This document shows positions 47,975-56,291 of a stretch of DNA of 64,000 nucleotides, one piece after another. A model generated the notes under the pieces. It was given only the letters and a program-made list of their open reading frames with translations. It did no database searches and had not been told where the DNA came from. Numbering within the stretch: position 1 is the stretch's first letter; every line of letters begins with the position of its first letter. The position numbers and the translations under genes are program-made. Source of the DNA: Aldehydirespirator sp965205155 (GTDB lineage: Bacteria; Actinomycetota; Acidimicrobiia; Acidimicrobiales; Aldehydirespiratoraceae). Where the stretch lies: positions 2,170,001 through 2,234,000 of the forward strand of contig OZ242033.1 in the NCBI GenBank assembly GCA_965205155.1. The letters are read 5' to 3'.

Positions 47975-48498
47975 CCGTCGTCGAGCGCATCGTGGCGCTC
48001 CACGCCGCGCTGGACTCGGCCGGCGTGCCCCACGCCTTCGGGGGAGCGCTGGCGCTGGCGTGGTGCACCGAGCGCGCCCGGGGGACCGTCGACATCGACG
48101 TGAACGTCTTCGTGAGCCACGAAGCCGCGGGCGAGGTGTTCGATGCGCTGCCGGAGGGCGTGGCGGTCACCGGCGACGCCCGCCGCGCCATCGCCGTGGA
48201 CGGGCAGGCCAGGGTGTGGTGGGGCCGCACACCGGTTGACTTGTTCTTCAACACCGCTGCGTTCCATGAGCAGGCTGCTACCCGGGTCCGGGTCGAGTCC
48301 TTCGCCGGGCACCGCGTCCCGTTCCTGTCGTGCCGGGACATAGCGGTCTTCAAGGCGCTGTTCGACCGCACCCAGGATTGGGCCGACCTCGAGCAGATGG
48401 CAGCCGCCGGCACCCTGGACACCGAGTGGGTGGCCGCGGCGATAGCCGCCCACCTCGGCCCCGACGACCCCCGAATCAAGCGCCTCCAATCCCTGTAG
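47971..48498 (+). CDS. Nucleotidyltransferase-fold protein (AbiEii/MNT-like toxin candidate)
   Basis: 175 residues. FGGALALAWCTERARGTVDIDVNVF near residues 23–47 carries the GG...R.T.DID motif of minimal nucleotidyltransferases, where the Asp pair binds Mg-NTP. VPFLSCRDIAVFKALFDRTQDWADLEQM matches the C-terminal region of the AbiEii-like family. Such proteins can act as toxins that nucleotidylate RNA, with the upstream HTH protein as antitoxin; that role here is inferred from the coupled pair. Confidence 0.75.
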   Translation: MTVVERIVALHAALDSAGVPHAFGGALALAWCTERARGTVDIDVNVFVSHEAAGEVFDALPEGVAVTGDARRAIAVDGQARVWWGRTPVDLFFNTAAFHEQAATRVRVESFAGHRVPFLSCRDIAVFKALFDRTQDWADLEQMAAAGTLDTEWVAAAIAAHLGPDDPRIKRLQSL

Positions 48499-48602
48499 GG
48501 AGTCTTCAATGCGGCAGCATGGATCACTCGTGTGGCGAGCATCCACGCCTTGCGGCGTTCCGATTCCGATGCATTGAACCTGCGGTCCACGGCGGGGGAC
48601 TG

Positions 48603-49028
48603 CTACTTCCCGGTCATCCAGTAGTGCTGGGCCCGCTCGACCGCGGCCTGCCTGCTCATCTTGGCGAGTTCTTCGTCGCTCAGGCCGACCCGGTTCTTGA
48701 GCAGATGGGCCAGGTCGGTCGGGATGGCGTGCTGCGGCGCCGGCCGCGCCCCCCGAGCGGGCGGTTCGCCCGTCCGCACGCATTGCCAGAACTCCTCGGG
48801 GCTGGTCAGGAGCTGGTCGCGAAGGATGTGCGACCACAGGGCCGGGCCGTAGCCGCTGCGGTCCGGCGGCCGGGATATCCGGGTTCGCAGGATGCGCCCG
48901 TCCGGGAGCTCGAACTCGTAGGTCTCGTGGTGGCTGGAGCGCTTCCCGGTGCCGGACCGGACGACGCTCCATCCCTCGATCTCGCAGAAGCGCAGGTGGT
49001 CTCGTCGGGTGGGTGCCGGATGGCTCAC
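48603..49028 (-). CDS. Cytotoxic-repressor-like protein, putative toxin partner of the Phd/YefM antitoxin
   Basis: 141 residues from a GTG that overlaps the antitoxin stop by 4 bp (GTGA); a longer upstream reading is rejected for that reason. It contains HPAPTRRDHLRFCEIEGW, ELPDGRILRTRISRPPDRSGYGP and ALWSHILRDQL, which I associate with small actinobacterial proteins annotated as cytotoxic translational repressor of a toxin–antitoxin stability system. The mechanism is not established. Confidence 0.65.
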   Translation of the reverse strand: MSHPAPTRRDHLRFCEIEGWSVVRSGTGKRSSHHETYEFELPDGRILRTRISRPPDRSGYGPALWSHILRDQLLTSPEEFWQCVRTGEPPARGARPAPQHAIPTDLAHLLKNRVGLSDEELAKMSRQAAVERAQHYWMTGK

Positions 49029-49438
49029 GGCCCGCTGCCGCGGGCCCATTCGGCGAGGTCGGCGTCGGAGGCGAGCGACACCAGCTGCACGAGCGGCCAA
49101 TGTTGCTGGTGGTTGGGAGCGAACCGGAGCCGCGCCTGCCAGTCCTCCGCGTACTCGCGCAAGGCGGCGACGAACTCGTCGAAGGCCTCGGCGAGGTCGG
49201 CGCCGTCGGCAGCGATCGGCGTTCCCGGCAGGAACACAGACCAGCCCCCCGCCTCGGCCACCGCCTCGGGCCGGCGCAGCCGCCGGGAGTCCATCAGGAT
49301 CTCTCGAAGCCTCCCGCTCTCGATCAGGGCGACCAGCCTGTCGTGGCGCCGGATGCCGATCGGCAGTCCCGCCTCCGCGGTGTCGAGCACCTCGCGCAAA
49401 TGGCTACGCGTGTCGGTGTAAGAGAGGTACTGCATCAT
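49025..49438 (-). CDS. Phd/YefM-family antitoxin-like protein
   Basis: 137 residues from an ATG with GGAG six bases upstream. The N-terminal MMQYLSYTDTRSHLREVLDTAE and RRHDRLVALIESGRLREI follow the Phd/YefM pattern (DNA-binding N-terminal fold with LRE..D and a VALIES strand). The rest is a longer acidic C-terminus, presumably the toxin-binding part. It is the first gene of a two-gene unit with the next one. Confidence 0.7.
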   Translation of the reverse strand: MMQYLSYTDTRSHLREVLDTAEAGLPIGIRRHDRLVALIESGRLREILMDSRRLRRPEAVAEAGGWSVFLPGTPIAADGADLAEAFDEFVAALREYAEDWQARLRFAPNHQQHWPLVQLVSLASDADLAEWARGSGP

Positions 49439-49464
49439 GCGTCTCCAGATTTAGCCGAGATAAG

Positions 49465-49480
49465 CGTACATCACGTACAT
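49465..49480. promoter_or_regulatory. CGTACAT direct repeat upstream of the Phd-like antitoxin
   Basis: CGTACAT at 49,465–49,471 and 49,474–49,480 with a 2-base gap, 27–42 bp upstream of the minus-strand start at 49,438. Position fits an autoregulatory operator over the promoter. The 236 bp between here and the HicB-like gene hold no convincing gene. Confidence 0.35.
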
Positions 49481-49716
49481 AAAGGTCGTCGGCTAGTTGA
49501 TTGACGGTAAACGCGCTAGGGCCTTGCAACCGGGGTTGGGGCGATGGCTCCAGGTCGTGGAGGACTTACGTGATCAGGCCGTCCCTATCCGGTTTGGTCC
49601 GCGGTCCATTCGAGCGGGTCTTCCGGCTGTCGCCATGGGAGTTGTTGCTCTGCGGGATGCGTCCGTGCTGGCCCGGGCGATAGGTTGAGCGCAGGCAGTC
49701 AGCGGGGAGATGCGGC

Positions 49717-49908
49717 ATGCGCACCACGAAGATGGTCTACTGGCAGGAGGACGGGTGCTGGCTCGGCTACCTTGAGGAATTCCCTGACTATTGGACGCAG
49801 GGCGAGACGTTGGAAGACCTGGAGGAGCATCTTCGCGATCTCCACGCAGATCTGACGAGTGGTGAGTTGCCTGGAGTGCGCCGCGTCGCCGATCTCACGT
49901 TGGCGTGA
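49717..49908 (+). CDS. HicB-like small protein, no HicA partner visible
   Basis: 63 residues with GGGGAG upstream of the ATG. MVYWQEDGCWLGYLEEFPDYWTQGETLEDLEEHLRDL is the HicB-type partial RNase H fold (substrate-mimic W-x-G-Y/L-E-F and the T-Q-G-x-T-L-E-D turn). It ends without a DNA-binding domain. No HicA toxin ORF is found on either side, so it is an orphan or acts alone. Confidence 0.75.
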   Translation: MRTTKMVYWQEDGCWLGYLEEFPDYWTQGETLEDLEEHLRDLHADLTSGELPGVRRVADLTLA

Positions 49909-49923
49909 GATGAGGGTCGCGGC

Positions 49924-52164
49924 CTATTGCGCCGCGGCTAGGCCGGCGAGGACGCGGTCGGGGGTTAGGGGGAAGCTGTCGAACCAGACGCCGGTGGCGT
50001 CGTGGAGGGCGGCTGTCACCGCGGGGGCGTAGGGGATCATGCCCATCTCGGCCATGCCGCGGGCACCCCACGGGCCCAGCGGGTCGGCCAGTTCCAGCAC
50101 CACGCTGTCGACGGTGGTGGGGATGTCGCCGATGCCGGGCATGAGGTAGGTGCTCAGGCGCATGTTCTGGAGGCGCCCCCCGTCGGAGCGGAGGTTCTCG
50201 CTCAGCGCGTAGCCGTGGGCCTGGATCACCGCACCCTCGATCTGGCCCACTACGAGCTGGGGGTTGATGGCCCGTCCCACGTCGTGGGCGCTCACCACCC
50301 GATCGATGTGGATGTGGCCCGTGCCCGTGTCCACCGTCAGCTCAACGTGCTGGGCCACGTAGCCGTAGCTGAAGTTGGGGACGCAGTGCCCGTCGACAGG
50401 ATCGAGCGCCTCGGTGGGGGGAGGCACGAAGCGGAAGCGGCCCACCGCCGGCCGCTGGCCGTCGCGCCAGGCCTTCTCGGCCTCCTCGGCCGCGCCCAGG
50501 ATGGCGTTGCCCGACATCCACGTGAGCCTCGACGCCGACGCCGAGCCCGCGTCGCCGGAGGTTGCGGTGTCGCTGAAGCGGTGCTCGATGCGATCCGCGG
50601 GCAGCCCGGTGGCCTCGGCGGCCATCTGCACCAGCGCGGTGTGGGCGCCCTGGCCCACCTCCGCGCCGGCGTGGTACAGCTCGGCCCGCTCGGGCTCATC
50701 GGAGTCCCGGCCGCCGTGGAGCACGATCTCGGCCTCGCTGCGCTCCGGGAAGCCGAACGAGAACCCGACGTTCTTGAACGAGCAGGCGAAGCCCCGGCCC
50801 CGGCGCAGCGCCGACGGCTCGGGCGGCAGCGACGGGAACGGGCTGAAGTCACCGCCGTCGCCGCTGGAGGAGGGTTCCGACGCGGCGTCGGCACAGCGGT
50901 CGATCACCTCCGGCATGGTCACGCCCTCGGGCATGGCCGTCTGGGTGATACCGATGCTGCCGTCGCGCAGCGAGTTGATGCGGCGGATCTCCACCGGGTC
51001 CATCCCCAGCGCCCCGGCCAGCTTGTTGATCTGGCTCTCGGCCGCGAAGGCGGCCTGGGGGGCGCCGAAGCCCCGGAACGCGCCGGCCGGCGTGGCGTTG
51101 GTGTACACCGCGATGCTGTCGATCTCGGCGTTGGGCACCTCGTAGGGCCCCGCCTGGTGCAGGTGGCAGTTGCCCAGCACCTTGTTGGAGGTGAAGTTGT
51201 AGGCCCCCGCGTCGAGCCACGCTGTGCTGCTCACCGCGGTGATACGGCCGTCGCGCCGGGCGCCCCAGCGGGCTGTGATCCGGCCCCGGTGCCGCTTGCC
51301 GTGCCCGACGATCGACTCCTCGCGCGACCACACGGTGGCCACCGGGCGATCGATGCCCCGCTTGTGGAGCACCATCGCGGCCAGGCCCAGCACGATCTGG
51401 ACCGATATGTCCTCGCGGCCGCCGAAGGCGCCGCCGATGGCCGGATAGATCACCCGGACCCGCTCGGCGGGCAGGTCGAGGGCGTGAGCGATCTGCTCCT
51501 GGTCCTCGTGGGTCCACTGGCCCGCGACCTCGACCGTCACCCGCCCCTCGCCGTCGATGTACGCCATGCCCGCCTCGGGCTGCAGGTAGGCGTGCTCCTG
51601 GTAGGGGAACTCGTAGGTCGACTCCACCACCACGTCGGCGTCGGCCCAGCCCCGCTCCATGTCACCCTTGCGGATGCGCAGCGAGTAGTAGGCGTTGGAG
51701 GGCTCGCCGTTCTCGGGGTGGATCATCGTGTCCGAGGACAGCGCGTCGTCGATGTCGGCCAGGACCGGCAACGGCTCCCACCGGGCCCCGATGGCGGCCG
51801 CCCCCGCCCGGGCCGCGTCGGGCGTCTCGGCCACTACCAGCGCCAGCCGGTCCGCCTCCCAGCGGGACACGTCGCAGGGCAGATGGCTGCGGCCGGTGTG
51901 CTCGAGGCCGACGAACACGGGATGGTCCGTCATGGTGAGGCCGAACTCGTTGACGGGCACGTCGGCCGAGCCGAACACCGCCACCACTCCGTCGACGGCC
52001 TCCGCGGCCTCCAGGTCGAGTTCGATCAGGCGGGCGTGGGGCTGGTCGGTGAACACCGCCATGGCCCACAGCGCGTCGGGCGGGATCCTGTCGCTCGGGT
52101 ACTCGGCCGCGCCGGTGAGCTTGGCCGGCGCATCGATGCGGGCCGGGGAGGCGCCGACGCTCAT
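49924..52164 (-). CDS. Xanthine dehydrogenase-family molybdopterin-binding large subunit
   Basis: 746 residues from an ATG that overlaps the upstream gene's TGA (ATGA), rejecting a 119-residue upstream extension. Features: N-terminal ARIDAPAKLTGAAEYPSD; the AIGGAFGGREDISVQ molybdopterin loop; GAFRGFGAPQ; AEVGQGAHTALVQMAAE; and C-terminal GARGMAEMG, with Glu in the catalytic position. Together with the FAD/Fe–S subunit it should hydroxylate a heterocycle or aldehyde in the cytoplasm. Substrate is not determinable; a purine would fit the adenine-deaminase-like gene at 56,752, but that is distant. Its last ~320 bp are repeated at 46,777–47,100. Confidence 0.9.
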   Translation of the reverse strand: MSVGASPARIDAPAKLTGAAEYPSDRIPPDALWAMAVFTDQPHARLIELDLEAAEAVDGVVAVFGSADVPVNEFGLTMTDHPVFVGLEHTGRSHLPCDVSRWEADRLALVVAETPDAARAGAAAIGARWEPLPVLADIDDALSSDTMIHPENGEPSNAYYSLRIRKGDMERGWADADVVVESTYEFPYQEHAYLQPEAGMAYIDGEGRVTVEVAGQWTHEDQEQIAHALDLPAERVRVIYPAIGGAFGGREDISVQIVLGLAAMVLHKRGIDRPVATVWSREESIVGHGKRHRGRITARWGARRDGRITAVSSTAWLDAGAYNFTSNKVLGNCHLHQAGPYEVPNAEIDSIAVYTNATPAGAFRGFGAPQAAFAAESQINKLAGALGMDPVEIRRINSLRDGSIGITQTAMPEGVTMPEVIDRCADAASEPSSSGDGGDFSPFPSLPPEPSALRRGRGFACSFKNVGFSFGFPERSEAEIVLHGGRDSDEPERAELYHAGAEVGQGAHTALVQMAAEATGLPADRIEHRFSDTATSGDAGSASASRLTWMSGNAILGAAEEAEKAWRDGQRPAVGRFRFVPPPTEALDPVDGHCVPNFSYGYVAQHVELTVDTGTGHIHIDRVVSAHDVGRAINPQLVVGQIEGAVIQAHGYALSENLRSDGGRLQNMRLSTYLMPGIGDIPTTVDSVVLELADPLGPWGARGMAEMGMIPYAPAVTAALHDATGVWFDSFPLTPDRVLAGLAAAQ

Positions 52165-53648
52165 CGGACCGCGGCCTCGCCGGCCACCGCCGCGCCTTCG
52201 CCGTTCGCGGCGAGGGCGTCGATGATCGAGTAGTACCCGGTGCAGCGGCACAGGTTGCCGGCCAGGCCGTGCTCCACCTGGTCCCGGCTGGGTTGAGGCT
52301 CCTCGGCGGCCAGCATGGCCGCGCTCATCACGAACCCCGGCGTGCAGAAGCCGCACTGGACGCCCCCGCAGTCGGCCAGGGCCTGCTGGACCGGGTGCAG
52401 GCTCCCGCCGGGCGGGGCCAGGCCCTCGACGGTAGTGATGCTCGTGCCGTCGGCACGGGCGGCGGGCACCAGGCACGACAGCACGGCCCGGCCGTCGAGG
52501 TGGACGGTGCAGGCGCCGCACTCGCCCTCGGCGCAGCCCTCCTTGGTGCCGGTCAGCCCCAGGTCGAATCGCAGCCAGTCCAGCAGGGTCTGGCCGGCGG
52601 CGTTGGCCGCGCTGCGCTCGACGCCGTTGATGGTGGCGGTGATGGTGTTCGAGTCGGTGATGTCCCGCCGGGAGGGCTCCTCCGGCGTTGCCGGTGCCGC
52701 AGCATCGGGAACGCTGACCAGGCGCGGCGGGCGCTGGGGCCAGGTGGCGGCCTCGGTGCCGGCGGCCAGGGAGCGCAGCGCCCTCTCCACCACCACTTCA
52801 GTGGTCAGGCTGCGGTACTCGGCGGTGGAGCGCAGGTCGTCGATGGGTGTGACCGCGGACCGGGACGCGGCCGCTACGTCGTCGGCCGCGTCGGCGAGCC
52901 GGCGGCCCCTGGCGATGCCTGCCGCCGCGTCCACCAGCTCGATGGTCGGGCCGACACTGCCCAGGGCAACCACCAGGTCGGCGACGGTCCCGTCGCTGCC
53001 CTCGGTGACGACCGCGGCCGCGTGGACCACCGAGATGGCCTGCGCCTTCCGCAGCCCGAGCTTCACGAAGATGCCCCGGCGGCCCCCGCCGAGGGCGTTG
53101 AAGGAGATCCTGGTCACGAGTTCGCCCGGCTCCAGCGCGGTGGTGCGGAAACCGGTGAAGAAGTCCTGGATCGGCATGGTCCGAGAGCCGCCTCCCGCCG
53201 AGGAGACGGTCACGTCGGCGCCGAGCGCGTACAGCGCGGAGATGGTGTCGTTGGCGGGGCTGGCCGTGACGATGTTGCCGACGATCGTGGCCCGGTTGCG
53301 AAGCTGCGGACCCCCGACCTCCAGGCAGGCCTGCGCGAGCGGGAGTCCGACCGACAGCATCCGCTCCCACCCGACCACGTCGCCGTGGGTGACGAGAGGC
53401 CCCAGCTCGACCCGCCCGCGGTGCTCGATGATGGTGTCGAGTCCATCGAGCACGCTCAGATCAACGAGCGTGTCGATGCCGGTCCTCGCGCCGCGGCTGA
53501 GCTCCAGCAGCAGGTCGGTGCCGCCGGCGATGGCGCGGGCCGAGGGCCCGCGCGCCGCGAGCACGGCCAAGGCGTCCTCCAACGACTCGGGCGCTACATA
53601 TCGTCTGATCGGATCGGCCCGGCGTTGGGCTTCGTGAAGTTGGCTCAT
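52161..53648 (-). CDS. Fused FAD-binding and [2Fe-2S] subunit of the molybdenum hydroxylase
   Basis: 495 residues. Residues ~15–290 are the FAD-binding domain (RAIAGGTDLLLELSRG, GGPQLRNRATIVGNIVTASPANDT) and residues ~335–485 the two-cluster ferredoxin: plant-type CAEGECGACTVHLDG with a following Cys, and the helical cluster CGFCTPGF with NLCRCTGYY. In most relatives these are separate medium and small subunits, so this is a fusion in FAD-then-FeS order. It passes electrons from Mo to FAD and on to an acceptor. Overlaps the large-subunit gene by 4 bp; tRNA-Pro lies immediately upstream. Confidence 0.92.
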   Translation of the reverse strand: MSQLHEAQRRADPIRRYVAPESLEDALAVLAARGPSARAIAGGTDLLLELSRGARTGIDTLVDLSVLDGLDTIIEHRGRVELGPLVTHGDVVGWERMLSVGLPLAQACLEVGGPQLRNRATIVGNIVTASPANDTISALYALGADVTVSSAGGGSRTMPIQDFFTGFRTTALEPGELVTRISFNALGGGRRGIFVKLGLRKAQAISVVHAAAVVTEGSDGTVADLVVALGSVGPTIELVDAAAGIARGRRLADAADDVAAASRSAVTPIDDLRSTAEYRSLTTEVVVERALRSLAAGTEAATWPQRPPRLVSVPDAAAPATPEEPSRRDITDSNTITATINGVERSAANAAGQTLLDWLRFDLGLTGTKEGCAEGECGACTVHLDGRAVLSCLVPAARADGTSITTVEGLAPPGGSLHPVQQALADCGGVQCGFCTPGFVMSAAMLAAEEPQPSRDQVEHGLAGNLCRCTGYYSIIDALAANGEGAAVAGEAAVR

Positions 53649-53660
53649 GGTGGGTGCGAG

Positions 53661-53734
53661 TCGGGACGGCCGGATTTGAACCGGCGACCCCCTGCTCCCA
53701 AAGCAGGTGCGCTACCTGGCTGCGCCACGTCCCG
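53661..53734 (-). tRNA. tRNA-Pro (anticodon TGG)
   Basis: 74 nt with no encoded CCA. The acceptor stem CGGGACG/CGTCCCG, D-stem GCGC/GCGC, anticodon stem CCTGC/GCAGG with loop TTTGGGA, and T-stem GCCGG/CCGGC all pair perfectly, and the T-loop is TTCGAAT. Anticodon TGG reads proline CCN codons. It lies 12 bp upstream of the molybdenum hydroxylase operon start, on the same strand. Confidence 0.97.
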
Positions 53735-53782
53735 TGCGACTGATCAGGCTACCGGTGGAGGGCATTGGCCCCCCCAGTCGGA

Positions 53783-54949
53783 TCAGCGGGACCGGGGCAG
53801 GCCCAGCCAGCCTTCGGCCACCAGGTTGCGGTTGATCTCGCTTGTGCCGCCGTAGATGGCGGTCACCGGGGCGTGGCGGAAGTGCTCCTCGATGCGGCCG
53901 TCCATGTGCGAGCCGGGATCATCGTGGGTGAGCAGCCCCTCGGCGCCCATCAGGTCGAGGAACCAGGCGCAGTGCTTCTTGTAGGACTCCGACGCGAACA
54001 GCTTGGTCATCGACCCCTCCACCCCGAACATGGCCCCCTCCGAAGCCAGCGCGGCGGTGTGGTAGGCGAAGCTCCGGCACACCTCCACGTCGATCATGGC
54101 CCGCACCAGCTTGTGGCGCGCCTCGTCGTCGTCGATGGGGCGGGTGCCGTCGGCCCGGCGGGCGCGCCGGGCCCAATCGACGGCCGCCTCGATCACCGGC
54201 GGCGACGGGAACTGGCCGCCGGCGATGCCGCGCTCGTACTTGAGGGCGGTCTTCATCACCGTCCAGCCGTCGTTCACCTCGCCGAGGCGCCACTCGTCGC
54301 CGAGCACCACGTCGTCGTAGAAGGTGGCGTTGGACCTCTCGTTTCCCATCGTCTCGACGGCCTGGATCTCGATGCCGGCCGTGTCGAGGGGCACCACGAA
54401 GAACGTCAGTCCCCGATGCTTGGGCACCTCGGGGTCGGTCCGGGTGAGCAGCAGCACGTAGTCGGCCACATGGGCCAGAGTCGTCCACATCTTGGAGCCG
54501 TTGATGACCCACCGGTCTCCGTCGCGCTCGGCCCGGGTGCGGGCCGCGGCCACGTCCGAGCCCGACTCAGGCTCGCTGTAGCCCAGGCATGCCAGAGCAT
54601 CGCCCGACATCAACCGGGGGGCCACCGTGCTGCGCAGATGATCGCGGCCGTGCTCGAGAATCATCGACACCGCCACCACGGCCACGCCCAACGCGTCGGC
54701 GGGCGCCTGGTGGAGCTGCAACTCCTCGAGCAGCACGCACAGCTCGACCGGGTCCATCTCGCCCCCGCCGAGCTCGGCCGGCACCGCGCCCGACAGCCAG
54801 CCCCGGTCCGCGACGGCCCGGTGCAGAGCGGGGGAGTGGATGGTGCCGTCTCGGGTGGCCGCGATGATCTCGCCGGTGAGGTGCTCGGCCAGGAACTGCC
54901 GGACCTCTGCCCGGAACGCCTCGGCTCGTGCCGGCATGGCGAAGTCCAT
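53783..54949 (-). CDS. Acyl-CoA dehydrogenase family protein
   Basis: 388 residues from the ATG at 54,949 (MDFAMPARAEAFR), the usual N-terminus; an upstream start would overlap the previous gene. It has CLGYSEPESGSDVAA and WVINGSKMWTTLAHVADYVLL (substrate and flavin contacts), VMKTALKYERG, and the C-terminal YGGTSEINRNLVAEGWLGLPR typical of FadE proteins. It catalyses alpha-beta dehydrogenation of an acyl-CoA using FAD. Next to a second acyl-CoA dehydrogenase on the same strand (62-bp gap), so the two may form a heteromer as known for actinobacterial steroid-type enzymes (inference). Confidence 0.9.
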   Translation of the reverse strand: MDFAMPARAEAFRAEVRQFLAEHLTGEIIAATRDGTIHSPALHRAVADRGWLSGAVPAELGGGEMDPVELCVLLEELQLHQAPADALGVAVVAVSMILEHGRDHLRSTVAPRLMSGDALACLGYSEPESGSDVAAARTRAERDGDRWVINGSKMWTTLAHVADYVLLLTRTDPEVPKHRGLTFFVVPLDTAGIEIQAVETMGNERSNATFYDDVVLGDEWRLGEVNDGWTVMKTALKYERGIAGGQFPSPPVIEAAVDWARRARRADGTRPIDDDEARHKLVRAMIDVEVCRSFAYHTAALASEGAMFGVEGSMTKLFASESYKKHCAWFLDLMGAEGLLTHDDPGSHMDGRIEEHFRHAPVTAIYGGTSEINRNLVAEGWLGLPRSR

Positions 54950-55010
54950 CACGCGACCTGGCGCTTGGTGTGAGAGTTGACGGGTGAGAGCCGCTCGCGT
55001 CGCATCGGTG

Positions 55011-56129
55011 TCACTCCCGCTCTTGTTCGCTGCGCTCACGGGCCGCTCGGGCCACGGCCTCGCTAGGACCCTCGCGCAGGGCTTCGCGATTCGCTACCCG
55101 CCCTCTCGGCCTCTGGGTGCCCAGGTCGGCGTCGGCGAGCCGGGCGATCTCGGTCGAGGGCTCGCCGAGCTGCAGCAGCCAGCCGGCGGCCCGCCGGTAG
55201 TAGAGCTGGACGTCGTACTCGGCGCTGTAGCCGTAGCCGCCGTGGTACTGCAGCACCCGGTCGGTTGCGAACCGGGCCGACTCGGCCCCGAACAGCAGCG
55301 CCATCGAGGCGAGCCGGGCGCCGTCGGCCCGGCCGGCATCGACGGCGCAGACGGCCCGGAAGGCGAGCAGCCGGGCGCCCTCACTCCTCGTCGCGGCGTC
55401 GGCCAACCCGTGCTGCACGGCTTGGAAGGTCCCGACCGGCACGCCGAACTGGTGACGCTGCTTGGTGTAGGCCACGCCCATGGCCAGCACCTCGCCGGCC
55501 AGCCCGGCATAGGCCACCGCCATGAGCGCCTTCCACTCCGACAGGGCGCGGTCCCAGGCACTGGCGGCCGCCGCCCCGGACGCGATGGTCTCAGCGTCTG
55601 AGAGGTCACGGTCGGCGAGGGGGAGGTCGGCGGTGTTGGGCCGGGCGGTTCCAGGGGGCCGGCTGCGGGCGACGACGACATCGTCGTTGCGTCGGGCGAC
55701 CACGATGTCGGCCACCGCGCCGGCCGGGACGAGCCGGACCGTGCCGTCGGCGTTGACCGGCCCGGGGGCGATCGTGGCAATCACCTCGCCTGAGGCCGCC
55801 GCGGCGACCAGATCCCGCTGAGCGCGCCCGCCGAGAGCCGCCAGCAGCCGGCCGCACACCGCGTGCTCCACCAGCGGGACCGGTGCGATCCGGCGGCCCC
55901 ATTCGTGGACCACCACGGCCAGATCGACGAGCGAGGCGCCGCCGCCCCCGTCGTCGACGGCCACCGCCATCCCCGGCGCGCCCGCAGCGGCGAGCTTGCC
56001 CCACAGGTCCGGGTCGAATCCGCAGGCCGCCTCGGCGGCCCTAACCGCTTCGGAGGTCGCCTCCCGGGCGAACAGCTCGCCGAAGGCCTCAGAGACGGCC
56101 TGCTGGTCCTCGGAGTATCGGGTCCGCAC
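55011..56129 (-). CDS. Acyl-CoA dehydrogenase family protein, second subunit-like
   Basis: 372 residues from ATG. Fold features are RYSEDQQAVSEAFGELFARE, FDPDLWGKLAAAGAPGMAVA, then AYTKQRHQFGVPVGTFQAVQHGLAD (the KQR.QFG motif) and DRVLQYHGGYGYSAEYDVQLYYRRA at the end. The middle domain is short and lacks the GYSEPESGSD type of motif seen in its neighbour. This matches the non-identical partner subunit in heterotetrameric acyl-CoA dehydrogenases. It is first in the two-gene unit with the preceding entry. Confidence 0.85.
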   Translation of the reverse strand: MRTRYSEDQQAVSEAFGELFAREATSEAVRAAEAACGFDPDLWGKLAAAGAPGMAVAVDDGGGGASLVDLAVVVHEWGRRIAPVPLVEHAVCGRLLAALGGRAQRDLVAAAASGEVIATIAPGPVNADGTVRLVPAGAVADIVVARRNDDVVVARSRPPGTARPNTADLPLADRDLSDAETIASGAAAASAWDRALSEWKALMAVAYAGLAGEVLAMGVAYTKQRHQFGVPVGTFQAVQHGLADAATRSEGARLLAFRAVCAVDAGRADGARLASMALLFGAESARFATDRVLQYHGGYGYSAEYDVQLYYRRAAGWLLQLGEPSTEIARLADADLGTQRPRGRVANREALREGPSEAVARAARERSEQERE

Positions 56130-56291
56130 GACAAGACGCTAACCGGGGCACGGACCCGCCAACCCGCGGTCGTCCCGCCGAGCGGACTCCCTACCCCCGT
56201 TCGGCGGGAATACCCTGGATCCAGTCCGGGTTTAGGGGTTGGTCGGTTCACCACCTGGAATCGACGATTGAGACGAAGTCAAGGAGAGCCG

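Noticed and set aside
48499..48602. Small gene between the nucleotidyltransferase and the cytotoxic-repressor-like gene
   Set aside because: About 100 bp with no start plus ribosome site and no clear hairpin; nothing supportable.
52165..52521. 119-residue N-terminal extension of the molybdenum hydroxylase large subunit
   Set aside because: It is Arg/Gly-rich and overlaps the [2Fe-2S] coding region of the upstream gene; the ATGA overlap at 52,161–52,164 is the natural start.
53661..53734. tRNA-Pro as an integration site for the nearby island
   Set aside because: No partial tRNA copy (att repeat) or integrase gene is visible in the window; the island lies on the other side of the molybdenum hydroxylase operon.
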